Of a DNA stretch of 64,000 nucleotides, positions 1 through 7,819 are shown one piece after another. The notes below the pieces were generated by a model that had not been told where the DNA came from, made no database searches, and was given only the letters and a program-made list of their open reading frames with translations. Positions within the stretch are counted from its first letter, which is position 1. Every line of letters starts with the position of its first letter. Made by a program: the position numbers and the translations under genes. This DNA comes from UBA10365 sp041441915 (GTDB lineage Bacteria > Pseudomonadota > Alphaproteobacteria > Rhodobacterales > Rhodobacteraceae): NCBI GenBank assembly GCA_041441915.1, contig JASDRS010000019.1:1-64000 (forward strand). The letters run 5' to 3'.

Positions 1-132
1 AACCCCAGTGAAATAATTTCGCTGTAAAGCTATGCTTTGGCTTCTTGTTTATTTTCTCAATGTCCATAACGTATCTTAAAAAAATGAATAATTAACAATA
101 AGATGATAATGATCTAACTTATATTTACAATT

Positions 133-160
133 AAAAAGGCTACGTAATACGTAGCCTTTT
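133..160. terminator. Bidirectional rho-independent terminator-like hairpin
   Basis: An almost perfect palindrome, GGCTACGTA (138-146) against TACGTAGCC (148-156), is flanked by A5 on the left and T4GT4 on the right. Either strand therefore reads as a GC-containing stem followed by a U-tract. It lies beyond the rpsI terminator and probably insulates the ribosomal operon from whatever lies to the left of the window. Confidence 0.6.
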
Positions 161-179
161 GTTTTATAAGAGCCCCAAA

Positions 180-207
180 GAAAAAGGGCTTACATTCCTG
201 TAAGCCC
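180..207 (-). terminator. Terminator of the rplM-rpsI operon
   Basis: Read on the minus strand, GGGCTTACA (207-199) pairs with TGTAAGCCC (194-186) around a four-base loop, followed by T5CT3. It sits about 30 bases past the rpsI stop, the expected place for the operon terminator. Confidence 0.75.
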
Positions 208-237
208 ATGTATTTAATTGATATATTATAAAATTCT

Positions 238-732
238 TTATCGCTTAGAAAATTGGAAACTTTTACGCGCTTTAGCTTTACCGTATTTTTTGCGCTCAAC
301 AACGCGACTGTCGCGGGTCAAGAAGCCTGCGGCCTTCAATGCACCCCGCAAAGTTGGTTCATAAATTTGCAAAGCTTTCGAAATTCCGTGTTTTACTGCT
401 CCAGCTTGGCCCGAAAGGCCGCCACCAGCGACAGTTGCATTCACGTCAAATTGACCTTCAACTCCAGCAACGGTGAATGGCTGGCGCAGAATCATTTGCA
501 ACACTGGGCGTGCAAAATATTCGGCCATCCTTTTGCCATTCACAACAACTTTTCCAGAGCCTGGTTTAATCCAAACTCGCGCAACAGCGTCTTTACGTTT
601 ACCCGTGGCGTAAGAACGACCCAGGTTATCACGTACGGCCACACGTGGCACAGCAATTGTGATTATTTCGGCGGCGTCAGTTGTGTCAGACGCAGCCAAT
701 TTCAGATCGTCAAGTGATTTGATGTCGGACAT
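238..732 (-). CDS. rpsI: 30S ribosomal protein S9
   Basis: S9 is a small-subunit protein whose C-terminal tail reaches the P-site tRNA. Seen here: the family block TGKRKDAVARVW, then a GGGLSGQAGAVKHG segment, and the diagnostic C-terminus ending in FSKR. At 164 aa it is about 35 residues longer than the E. coli protein; the extra N-terminus (MSDIKSLDDLKL...) is the form I associate with Rhodobacterales. It starts one base after the rplM stop, so the two are co-transcribed and probably translationally coupled. A terminator follows. No defects seen. Confidence 0.97.
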   Translation of the reverse strand: MSDIKSLDDLKLAASDTTDAAEIITIAVPRVAVRDNLGRSYATGKRKDAVARVWIKPGSGKVVVNGKRMAEYFARPVLQMILRQPFTVAGVEGQFDVNATVAGGGLSGQAGAVKHGISKALQIYEPTLRGALKAAGFLTRDSRVVERKKYGKAKARKSFQFSKR

Positions 733-733
733 A

Positions 734-1198
734 TCATGCGCTCCGCGTGTTTTTTGGGTTCAACGGTTTAACGTCTAGAACGACAGGTTGTTGTGCTTCA
801 TGAGGATGCTCAGCGCTAGCGTAAACCCGCAGGTTCGTCATTTGCTGACGGCCAAGGCTGTTGCGGGTGATCATACGTTCAACCGCTTTGGTTACAACAC
901 GTTCTGGATGGGCTCCATCAAGCACCTGCCCTGCCGTGCGAAACTTTATTCCACCCGGGTGGCCTGTGTGCCAGTAATAGCGTTTGTCAGCGCGTTTATT
1001 GCCGGTCAACTGTATTTTTTCGGCATTTATCACAATCACATTGTCGCCCATATCCATGTGTGGTGTGAAAGTGGGTTTATTTTTGCCACGCAAGACATTG
1101 GCGATGATTGTTGCCAAACGACCTAATACAAGGCCTTCGGCGTCTATCAGAATCCATTTCTTTTGGATGTCTGATGGTTTTGCGGAAAAGGTTTTCAT
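734..1198 (-). CDS. rplM: 50S ribosomal protein L13
   Basis: L13 is an early-assembling large-subunit protein. Its motifs are complete: GLVLGRLATIIANVLRGK near residues 25-40, the HMDMGD segment, YYWHTGHPGG around 80-90, and MITRNSLGR. The length of 154 aa is normal for alphaproteobacteria. It is the first gene of the rplM-rpsI pair, the universal bacterial order. The upstream 157 bases are AT-rich and contain a plausible sigma70-type promoter. Confidence 0.97.
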   Translation of the reverse strand: MKTFSAKPSDIQKKWILIDAEGLVLGRLATIIANVLRGKNKPTFTPHMDMGDNVIVINAEKIQLTGNKRADKRYYWHTGHPGGIKFRTAGQVLDGAHPERVVTKAVERMITRNSLGRQQMTNLRVYASAEHPHEAQQPVVLDVKPLNPKNTRSA

Positions 1199-1246
1199 AA
1201 TGAACCCTATGAATAATGGGGAAAGCCCCCTGCTAGAAGATGGCTC

Positions 1247-1275
1247 TATCTGCTGTATATTTGAGTTCAGGTCAA
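1247..1275 (-). promoter_or_regulatory. Candidate sigma70-type promoter for rplM-rpsI
   Basis: On the minus strand TTGACC (1275-1270) is separated by 17 bases from CAGATA (1252-1247), leaving a leader of about 40 bases before rplM. The spacing is ideal and the hexamers are fair matches. Other AT-rich near-matches exist farther upstream, so this is a candidate only. Confidence 0.35.
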
Positions 1276-1355
1276 GCAGTATAATTCAATTATTATATAA
1301 TTAAATCATATACTTAATAAAATAGGTACTATAATACCCTATAAAAATAGTCTCT

Positions 1356-2153
1356 TTAACACAAAATGGGTGGCTTTTTGGAATCCGATCCTGGTGCTTT
1401 ATCAGGAAAAGGTTTTTGGGCCACAGGTTGCTCTTTTGACCAGTCAAAACGCAATGCAACTTTGTTTAACAAATCCACAGCGCTATCTCCCACCTCCAAA
1501 AAAGTCACATCCAGTTCCCCAGCATCAATACCGGAAAATGTTAAAGCTTCGACTGCGGTTTGGGCCAAAGCGGGTTCTGCTTGCGACACGGCTCCTACAA
1601 AAGCCAAGAGATGGCCACGTATACCGCCTTGATATTTGACCTCGGCAAAAAGCGCATGATCAGCAAGAGCACCTATACGAGCGAGTTTTTGCTTCAGACC
1701 TGAGACCAAATTTTGCGGTAAGTTTTTAGGTTCGTGAAAACTAATCGGACGGGCTTTGGCCAAAGAAGGAGTGTTTTTCAAAGTATCAGCAAGCCAAGCC
1801 ACGGCATGGGACGGCAAAACCATCGCTGAGGGCTGACCCAAGTTTACCCCCAACCCAACACCCTGCCCCGCTAAAGAAGCAGCAATGAACCGGCCTGGCA
1901 ACTCGGCGTAGATAGAGGCGGACCCCGCAAAGGATGAAAGACGCTCCTCTTCGTCAAAGGCCAAAACCAAGCCCCCCCCCTCAAGGTTAAAGAGCTTTGG
2001 ATCAATTTTGTTAGCCTTTGGCTCTTTTTCTAAAAGAACGAATAGGACAGCATCTGCAAGGACATCATAATAACGAAGCCGTAAGCTGTCATCCTGAGGT
2101 GATTGGATCATCGCATGATAGGCTTGATCTAGTGAGGTCAAGTTTTGGGTCAT
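1356..2153 (-). CDS. SseB-family protein
   Basis: A soluble protein of about 265 aa resembling the SseB family (named for enhanced serine sensitivity; biochemical role unknown). The N-terminal half carries the LRYYDVLADAVLFVLL and LVLAFDEEERLSSF patterns typical of the SseB N-terminal domain. The C-terminal half (FAEVKYQGGIRGHLLAFVGA) resembles the SseB C-terminal domain. The longest frame begins at a TTG at 2174, but an ATG at 2153 has AGGA six bases upstream and is preferred. A run of nine C on the plus strand (G9 in the gene) encodes three glycines. It is monocistronic and far from the next gene upstream. Confidence 0.7.
   Translation of the reverse strand: MTQNLTSLDQAYHAMIQSPQDDSLRLRYYDVLADAVLFVLLEKEPKANKIDPKLFNLEGGGLVLAFDEEERLSSFAGSASIYAELPGRFIAASLAGQGVGLGVNLGQPSAMVLPSHAVAWLADTLKNTPSLAKARPISFHEPKNLPQNLVSGLKQKLARIGALADHALFAEVKYQGGIRGHLLAFVGAVSQAEPALAQTAVEALTFSGIDAGELDVTFLEVGDSAVDLLNKVALRFDWSKEQPVAQKPFPDKAPGSDSKKPPILC
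1972..1980. repeat. Homopolymer C9/G9 tract inside the SseB-family gene
   Basis: Nine consecutive C on the plus strand, read as Gly-Gly-Gly codons in the minus-strand gene about 55-60 codons from its start. Tracts of this length slip readily in replication and in some sequencing chemistries. Confidence 0.9.
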
Positions 2154-2552
2154 TCCCTTTCCTACCCAAGGCAAACTAGGGGAGCAATACCCTCGACTAA
2201 AACAAACAAGTCAACTTCTATTTATAATTAAAATTATTCTTTATTTTAAATAGGTCATGACGGGACGTAGATGGATCATAACGCGCTATTAATCCACAAA
2301 TTTTCAGGTTCTTTGCTGATCAGAATGGTTTTGGCCATGGCTTAGGCTCTCAATCATCACGGGATGGGCCGTAGTGTATGTGCTTTATCGTGAAAGATGT
2401 TTGTCCGATACAGTTAAAAATAAAATTAGTTACCTAGTTTTGCACGAAACTTTAAAAACACGTTACGTCTCATGTTGATCTTTTCTACGTTTTACCTCAT
2501 TATTTTCGTCAAGTCATAATTTTGGCGAACAGGTTTGCATTAAGGGTCTCGA
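2154..2552. other. Gene-free stretch between divergent genes
   Basis: About 400 AT-rich bases between the SseB-family gene and kdsA, which diverge here, so promoters for both should lie within it. No start codon with a ribosome site opens a convincing frame. No specific operator or RNA was recognised. Confidence 0.5.
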
Positions 2553-3392
2553 ATGAAATTTATTGAATTTGCGGGCCTTAAAGTTGGCAATTCAGAACCA
2601 CTTCTGATCATTTCAGGTCCTTGTCAGCTTGAAAGTTTGGATCATGCTGAAATGATTGCGGGCCGAATGTCCGAGGCTTGCAAAAAATCTGGTGCGCAAT
2701 TCGTCTTTAAGGCCAGTTATGACAAGGCCAACCGCACTTCGCTTTCAGGTAAACGAGGCTTAGGCTTGATGGACGGGCTTGAGATTTTGGCCAAAATACG
2801 CGCTAGCGGTATTCCAGTTTTGACAGATGTGCATGATGCCAGACAGGCAAAAACTGCGGCTGAATATGTTGACGTCATACAAATTCCTGCATTTTTATGC
2901 CGTCAAACTGATTTGCTTTTAGCGGCTGGTGAGACGGAAGCCGTGGTTAATGTAAAAAAGGGTCAATTTCTGGCCCCGTGGGATATGGCGCATGTGGCGG
3001 CAAAGGTGGCGTCAACTGGAAATGATAAAATCATGCTGACCGAACGTGGCACCAGCTTTGGTTATAATACGCTGGTTTCTGATATGCGCGCCCTACCCAT
3101 CATGGCACGCACAGGCTACCCGGTGATTATGGATGCCTCTCATTCCGTACAACAGCCTGGCGGCATGGGCGGATCTTCTGGCGGTCAACGTGAATTCGCT
3201 CCTGTAATGGCGCGTGCTGCGGCAAGCCTTGGGGTCGCGGGCGTCTTTATTGAAACCCATGAAAACCCAGATGCCGCTCCATCCGATGGGCCTAACATGA
3301 TGTACTTGCGCAAAATGCCATCCTTGATCGCCAACCTTATGGCATTTGACCGTTTGGCAAAGGCTAATCCTTTGTTCGCTTCGGTAAATTAG
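2553..3392 (+). CDS. kdsA: 3-deoxy-8-phosphooctulonate synthase (KDO-8-P synthase)
   Basis: Condenses phosphoenolpyruvate with arabinose-5-phosphate to KDO-8-phosphate, the committed step to the KDO sugar of lipopolysaccharide; cytosolic. Seen: GPCQLES (about 22-28), FKASYDKANRTS, LTDVHD, the substrate motif QIPAFLCRQTDLL, LTERGTSFGYN and FIETHENPDAAPSDGPN. Cys24 stands where E. coli KdsA has Asn26. The other three metal ligands (His in DASHSVQQ, Glu in FIETHE, Asp in PSDGPN) are also present, so this should be the metal-dependent class of the enzyme. Length (279 aa) is normal. It stands alone, without other lps genes. Confidence 0.95.
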   Translation: MKFIEFAGLKVGNSEPLLIISGPCQLESLDHAEMIAGRMSEACKKSGAQFVFKASYDKANRTSLSGKRGLGLMDGLEILAKIRASGIPVLTDVHDARQAKTAAEYVDVIQIPAFLCRQTDLLLAAGETEAVVNVKKGQFLAPWDMAHVAAKVASTGNDKIMLTERGTSFGYNTLVSDMRALPIMARTGYPVIMDASHSVQQPGGMGGSSGGQREFAPVMARAAASLGVAGVFIETHENPDAAPSDGPNMMYLRKMPSLIANLMAFDRLAKANPLFASVN

Positions 3393-3672
3393 TAAATCTT
3401 TTTCAAATCGGCTATTTCTTACCCTTTTTGTATGCTAATATCAAAAAAAATCTGAAAAAACACTTGAAATAAAGCGTTATTGCTCTCTAAAATTAAACCT
3501 TTCAACTAAGCTACAACGTCCATTTAAATTGTGCAGCCCAGTATTTAGGCCCATAAGCAACCAAAATCCACTTACACTAAGCCCTTGCGGACATGATTGC
3601 TCGTCAGGTTGGTAAAAAATGCGTGAATTCCTCCCCCATACACGTTAACAAGGGACAAATTTGGAGCACGCG

Positions 3673-4530
3673 ATGATCTATTCCACTTCTAAAGACTGGG
3701 AAAATACACCCAACAAACGGGTGATGTTGTTTGGCATGTCGGGCGTGGGTAAGACCACCCTGTCGAACCTTTTACGCGCAGACAAAACTTGGTTTCATTA
3801 TTCAGCTGATTATCGCATTGCTACACGCTATATGGGCGAATTCATCGGCGATAATGTTAAGCGCGAAGCGATGAAGGTGCCGCTTTTAAGAGAGCTATTA
3901 CTAACAGATTCAGTCTATATTCAACCAAACATCACCGTTGATAATCTGGCACCCCTGTCTAGCTATTTGGGCAAGCCTGGACGGGCTGATCTTGGTGGGC
4001 TGTGTTTTTCAGAATATCAGATTAGGCAAAACCAACATCAGCAAGCTGAGATAGCAGCCTTGAGGGAATCGGCGCAATTCATAACCCAAGCGCATGATAT
4101 TTACGGATATGACAATTTCATCTGTGACAGCGGTGGTTCAATTTGTGAAGTGTGCGACCCATTCGACACGAATGATACTTTGCTGAATGAATTGGCCAAA
4201 AGCCAACTTTTGGTCTGGATCAAAGGGTCTGAAGCATATAACAAAGAGCTAATTAAACGGTTTGATCACGCTGCCAAGCCTATGTGCTATCAATCTAAAT
4301 TTTTAAACCAAATGTGGCGAGACTACCAAACATTGCATGGCCAAGGCCGAAGTCAGGTAGACCCCGACGCTTTTGTGCGCTTTACCTTTTCCAAGGCTCT
4401 GGCCCACCGCGAACCTCGCTATTTGGCCATGGCCAAATGGGGTGTAACTGTAACTGCCGAAGATGTGGCGCTTATCAAAAATTCAAATGATTTTAACGCT
4501 CTCATTGCAAGAGCCATCGAGCAAAAATAA
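3673..4530 (+). CDS. P-loop ATPase of unknown role
   Basis: A 285-residue protein with a clear Walker A motif, GMSGVGKTT, at residues 21-29, directly after a hydrophobic strand (RVMLF). The later segment FICDSGGSICEVCDPFD may supply acidic or Cys ligands. No transmembrane segment or partner domain is visible. I know similar 'ATPase' entries from Rhodobacterales but no experimental function. An ATG at 3673 with GGAG six bases upstream is preferred over the TTG at 3661. It ends 13 bases before metA on the same strand, so the two may share a message. Confidence 0.7.
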   Translation: MIYSTSKDWENTPNKRVMLFGMSGVGKTTLSNLLRADKTWFHYSADYRIATRYMGEFIGDNVKREAMKVPLLRELLLTDSVYIQPNITVDNLAPLSSYLGKPGRADLGGLCFSEYQIRQNQHQQAEIAALRESAQFITQAHDIYGYDNFICDSGGSICEVCDPFDTNDTLLNELAKSQLLVWIKGSEAYNKELIKRFDHAAKPMCYQSKFLNQMWRDYQTLHGQGRSQVDPDAFVRFTFSKALAHREPRYLAMAKWGVTVTAEDVALIKNSNDFNALIARAIEQK

Positions 4531-4543
4531 CCAAAGGCCGCCT

Positions 4544-5467
4544 ATGCCCATTACTTTACCTCAAACTCTACCTGCTTTTAACGTTTTGCAAGAAGAAGGT
4601 GTCATGGTCATGACACCCGAGCGCGCCTCGACACAAGAAATTCGGCCTTTGCGAATTGCTTTACTTAATTTAATGCCAAAAAAAATTCAAACCGAAACAC
4701 AATTTGCACGCTTGATAGGTTCAACTCCCTTGCAAATTGATCTTCAATTAATCCGGATGACTGAGCATCAAACCAAAAACACCACTTCCGAGCATATGGA
4801 TACATATTATCGCCCCTTTTCCGATGTAAAAGATGAAAAATTTGACGGGCTGATCATCACTGGTGCGCCGATCGAACATTTAGACTTTCAAGACGTAACC
4901 TATTGGGCTGAATTACAGCAGGTGATGAATTGGACGCAAACGCATGTTCATTCTACATTTGGAGTGTGCTGGGGAGGAATGGCAATGATCCATCATTTTC
5001 ATCAGATTGAAAAACACATGCTTAAAGCAAAGGCTTTCGGCTGCTTTCGTCACAGAAACATTGCACCCACATCGCCTTATTTAAGAGGATTTTCAGATAC
5101 CTTCGTGATTCCAGTGTCTCGTTGGACCGAAATGAGGGAAGACGAAATTCTAATGAAACCTGGATTACAAATTTTGCTTGCTAACCCCGATGTTGGGCCA
5201 TGCTTGGTAGAAGATGCGGCCCACCGCGCACTTTATATATTTAATCATTTTGAATATGACAGCGACACACTTAAACAAGAGTATGACCGAGACGTGGCCG
5301 CGGGCTCTGCTATAAATGTACCTGATAATTATTACCCTAACAATAATCCGGCCCTTCCCCCAAACAATCGCTGGCGCAGTCACGCGCATTTGCTTTACGG
5401 AAATTGGATTAATGAGATTTATCAAACCACACCTTATGACCTAAACCACATAAGCAAAGCCTCCTAA
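4544..5467 (+). CDS. metA: Homoserine O-acetyltransferase (MetA family)
   Basis: Activates homoserine for methionine synthesis by acylating its hydroxyl. The 307-aa chain has the MetA catalytic set at canonical numbering: Cys142 in GVCWGG, His235 and Glu237 in NHFEYD. Residue 111, which sets acyl-donor choice in this family, is Glu (GAPIEHLDF). E. coli, a succinyl enzyme, has Gly there, so acetyl-CoA is predicted as donor. The ATG at 4544 gives the family-length N-terminus; the frame is open further upstream inside the ATPase gene but is not homologous there. It overlaps the end of the convergent flavoprotein gene by four bases. No SAM riboswitch was seen in the short leader. Confidence 0.93.
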   Translation: MPITLPQTLPAFNVLQEEGVMVMTPERASTQEIRPLRIALLNLMPKKIQTETQFARLIGSTPLQIDLQLIRMTEHQTKNTTSEHMDTYYRPFSDVKDEKFDGLIITGAPIEHLDFQDVTYWAELQQVMNWTQTHVHSTFGVCWGGMAMIHHFHQIEKHMLKAKAFGCFRHRNIAPTSPYLRGFSDTFVIPVSRWTEMREDEILMKPGLQILLANPDVGPCLVEDAAHRALYIFNHFEYDSDTLKQEYDRDVAAGSAINVPDNYYPNNNPALPPNNRWRSHAHLLYGNWINEIYQTTPYDLNHISKAS

Positions 5468-6642
5468 GCCACCTGCCCTGCAACCCAACCCGATGACCAA
5501 GCCCATTGAAAATTATATCCACCTAACCAGCCAGTTACATCAACAACTTCACCGATAAAATAAAGTCCTGGGCAAGACTTTACCTGCATAGTTTTAGCAT
5601 CAAGAGCATCGGTATTGACCCCACCCAAGGTCACTTCAGCGGTCCGGTAACCCTCAGACCCTACAGGGGTGAGGCGCCATCCATGCACCAGAACCGCAAG
5701 ATGATCGAGCTTTTGATTATTTTGATCGGCCAGATTGCCCAGCAGTCCCGAAGTGACGGCTACCATCCGTGCCAGTTTTTCGGGCAAAAACCGCCCCAAT
5801 GCTGTTTGAAGAGCAATTTTTCCATTTCTGCTACGCATTTCGCGCAAAGATCCCCCCACATTTTGACCATGAGCCGTATCAAGGCTGATTGGCAATCCTT
5901 CACGCCAATATGAACTAATTTGCAGCACAGCCGGCCCCGAAAGGCCGCGGTGCGTAAACAAAACCCCGTCGTCAAAACCGATATTTCCTGTGCTCACACG
6001 CCCGGCGACAGACAAGCCAGACAGGGAAGAAAGTGCCTCCAAATCAAGCTCGCCAAAAGTCAACGGCACCAAGGCGGGACGAGTTTCTACAAGGGGAATG
6101 GTAAAATCTTTAGCTATTTTATAACCAAGTCCTGTGGCACCCATTTTTGGAATAGATTTTCCACCCAAAGCTACTACAACCGACGCCGCCCCAACCCTGC
6201 CACGCGTCGTGTTGAGTTCAAAGCCACCCACTGATGGATGCACTGCGTGAATTTCCGTTTCAAGCCACAGGGTGCCCTCCGCCGCTCCATAATCGCGCAG
6301 AAGCATTTGGGTTATTTGCACCGCAGAACCATCACAAAACAGTTGCCCCAAAGCCTTTTCATGCCAAGGGATTTTAGCCTCATTCACCCGCGCTATGAAA
6401 TCATGCTGGGTGAAGCGTTTCAGTGCCGATAATGCAAACATTGGGTTTTTTGATAAAAATCGATCATGCCTAATGTTTAAATTGGTGAAATTGCACCGCC
6501 CACCACCTGAAATACGAATTTTTTTGCCCGCAGCCTTAGCATGGTCAATTATCAGCACGCGGCGTCCACGGCGCGCAGCTTCAGCACCTGCAAAAAGACC
6601 TGCTGCACCTGCTCCTAATATCACCACATCAAAGCTTTGCAT
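5464..6642 (-). CDS. HI0933/YhiN-family FAD-dependent flavoprotein
   Basis: A 392-aa flavoprotein. The dinucleotide fold is at the N-terminus (ILGAGAAGLFAGAEAARRG, GAGAAG at 10-15), followed by the family hallmark GKKIRISGGGRCNFTN. The C-terminal second nucleotide motif is YFIGEVVDVTGWLGGYN followed by QWAWSSG. These define the HI0933 (YhiN/BaiN-like) family, usually annotated NAD(P)/FAD-dependent oxidoreductase. Substrates are generally unknown. Length is normal and there is no signal peptide. The gene is convergent with metA and appears monocistronic. Confidence 0.88.
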   Translation of the reverse strand: MQSFDVVILGAGAAGLFAGAEAARRGRRVLIIDHAKAAGKKIRISGGGRCNFTNLNIRHDRFLSKNPMFALSALKRFTQHDFIARVNEAKIPWHEKALGQLFCDGSAVQITQMLLRDYGAAEGTLWLETEIHAVHPSVGGFELNTTRGRVGAASVVVALGGKSIPKMGATGLGYKIAKDFTIPLVETRPALVPLTFGELDLEALSSLSGLSVAGRVSTGNIGFDDGVLFTHRGLSGPAVLQISSYWREGLPISLDTAHGQNVGGSLREMRSRNGKIALQTALGRFLPEKLARMVAVTSGLLGNLADQNNQKLDHLAVLVHGWRLTPVGSEGYRTAEVTLGGVNTDALDAKTMQVKSCPGLYFIGEVVDVTGWLGGYNFQWAWSSGWVAGQVA

Positions 6643-6756
6643 TTCATACCTTTATTACGTTTATAATGCCTTCTAACCCAGTGTGGGGAAGACTTACAAA
6701 TTAATGTAAAATTCTCTTGCAGATCACGGAAGGCTCCGCTAAATACGCCGCACGGT

Positions 6757-6831
6757 TGGGGCGTCGCCAAGTGGTAAGGCACCGCTTTTTGGTAGCGGCA
6801 TTCCCAGGTTCGAATCCTGGCGCCCCAGCCA
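6757..6831 (+). tRNA. tRNA-Gln (anticodon TTG)
   Basis: A 75-base cloverleaf. The acceptor stem TGGGGCG pairs with CGCCCCA. The D-arm is GCCAAGTGGTAAGGC, the anticodon stem CCGCT/AGCGG encloses loop TTTTGGT (anticodon TTG), and the T-arm has loop TTCGAAT. CCA is encoded. It lies between two minus-strand genes and must have its own promoter. Confidence 0.96.
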
Positions 6832-6859
6832 ACTTAATAAATTAAAATTTTAAAACTGT

Positions 6860-7819
6860 TTATGGCTCTATCTCGTCCTTAAGAGGCCTATCAAGCATAG
6901 TTTTTATAGCAGCTTTGATGTCGACCTCTTGGTTAACCAATTTAGCAACCATGTCGACCACAGGCATCATGTCACCGTAGCGCGCCGCCACAGCTTGAGC
7001 GGTTTTCACCCCTTCGACTGTTTGGTTCTGCAAGGGCTGTCGCCCCGCCCCAATAGCAAGTCCGTAGGCAAAATTGCGCGACTGCGCCGAGGTACACGTT
7101 AAAACCAAATCACCAAAGCCAGAAAGTCCAGCGAGGGTTTGACGCAATGCACCCTGATCTGTCGCCAAACGCTGCATTTCGGCAAAACCGCGCGTCATAA
7201 TGGCTGCACAGGCGCTTTCCCCAAGCTCCGCACCCATTGCCACGCCCGCTCCAATTGCAACAACATTTTTCAGGGCCCCGCCCCACTGCGCTCCCAAAAT
7301 ATCATCTGTGAGGTAAAGGCGCAACAAGGGAGTGGACAAAAGTTGTTGCAGCTTAACTCCAAAGGCGGGATCAGCGGCAAGGGTCAGTGCCGTGGGCTTA
7401 CCCGCTATCAAGTCAACCGCAAAGCTGGGGCCAGTTAACACCGCTATTCTTGCATTGGGACATATTTCAGAAACAACCGCGCTTGGCAGGGCGCCGGTGG
7501 CATGTTCAATACCCTTGCAGCAGATGACTAGTGTCTTATCCGCCAGCGCTGCGTGGTGACTTTCAAGCACATCCCGCAAATTTTGAGTAGGAACACATAA
7601 CAAGACCACATCACACGGCACATAAAGAATAGGTCCCATTATACGAAGGTTTAAAGGAAACGCCATAACAGCCAACGGACTTTGCCGACGTTCCTGCATT
7701 TGCATCATTTTTGATGCATCACGACCCCAAAGAGCAACGTCACGCCCTGCCTTAGCCAACACAAACGACAAAGCCGTTCCAAAAGCGCCAGCACCTATCA
7801 CGGCAATGGCCGAGCTCAT
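6860..7819 (-). CDS. gpsA: Glycerol-3-phosphate dehydrogenase [NAD(P)+]
   Basis: Reduces dihydroxyacetone phosphate to sn-glycerol-3-phosphate, the backbone of membrane phospholipids; cytosolic. Seen: Rossmann motif VIGAGAFGTALS (GAGAFG at 9-14), CCKGIE, VLTGPSFA, the catalytic-domain block GALKNVVAIGAGVAMG, and GLSGFGDLVLTCTS. The 319-aa length is normal. It is the last gene of an aroK-aroB-gpsA string; its start overlaps the aroB stop by four bases, implying translational coupling. Pairing gpsA with shikimate genes is a little unusual, since in many relatives it follows tsaD. Confidence 0.95.
   Translation of the reverse strand: MSSAIAVIGAGAFGTALSFVLAKAGRDVALWGRDASKMMQMQERRQSPLAVMAFPLNLRIMGPILYVPCDVVLLCVPTQNLRDVLESHHAALADKTLVICCKGIEHATGALPSAVVSEICPNARIAVLTGPSFAVDLIAGKPTALTLAADPAFGVKLQQLLSTPLLRLYLTDDILGAQWGGALKNVVAIGAGVAMGAELGESACAAIMTRGFAEMQRLATDQGALRQTLAGLSGFGDLVLTCTSAQSRNFAYGLAIGAGRQPLQNQTVEGVKTAQAVAARYGDMMPVVDMVAKLVNQEVDIKAAIKTMLDRPLKDEIEP

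Larger units (their letters stand above)
1..237. other. AT-rich gene-free leading edge
   Basis: No reading frame here looks coding. The stretch holds two hairpins at its right end (listed separately) that lie downstream of rpsI. The first 130 bases show no recognisable signal. Confidence 0.6.
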
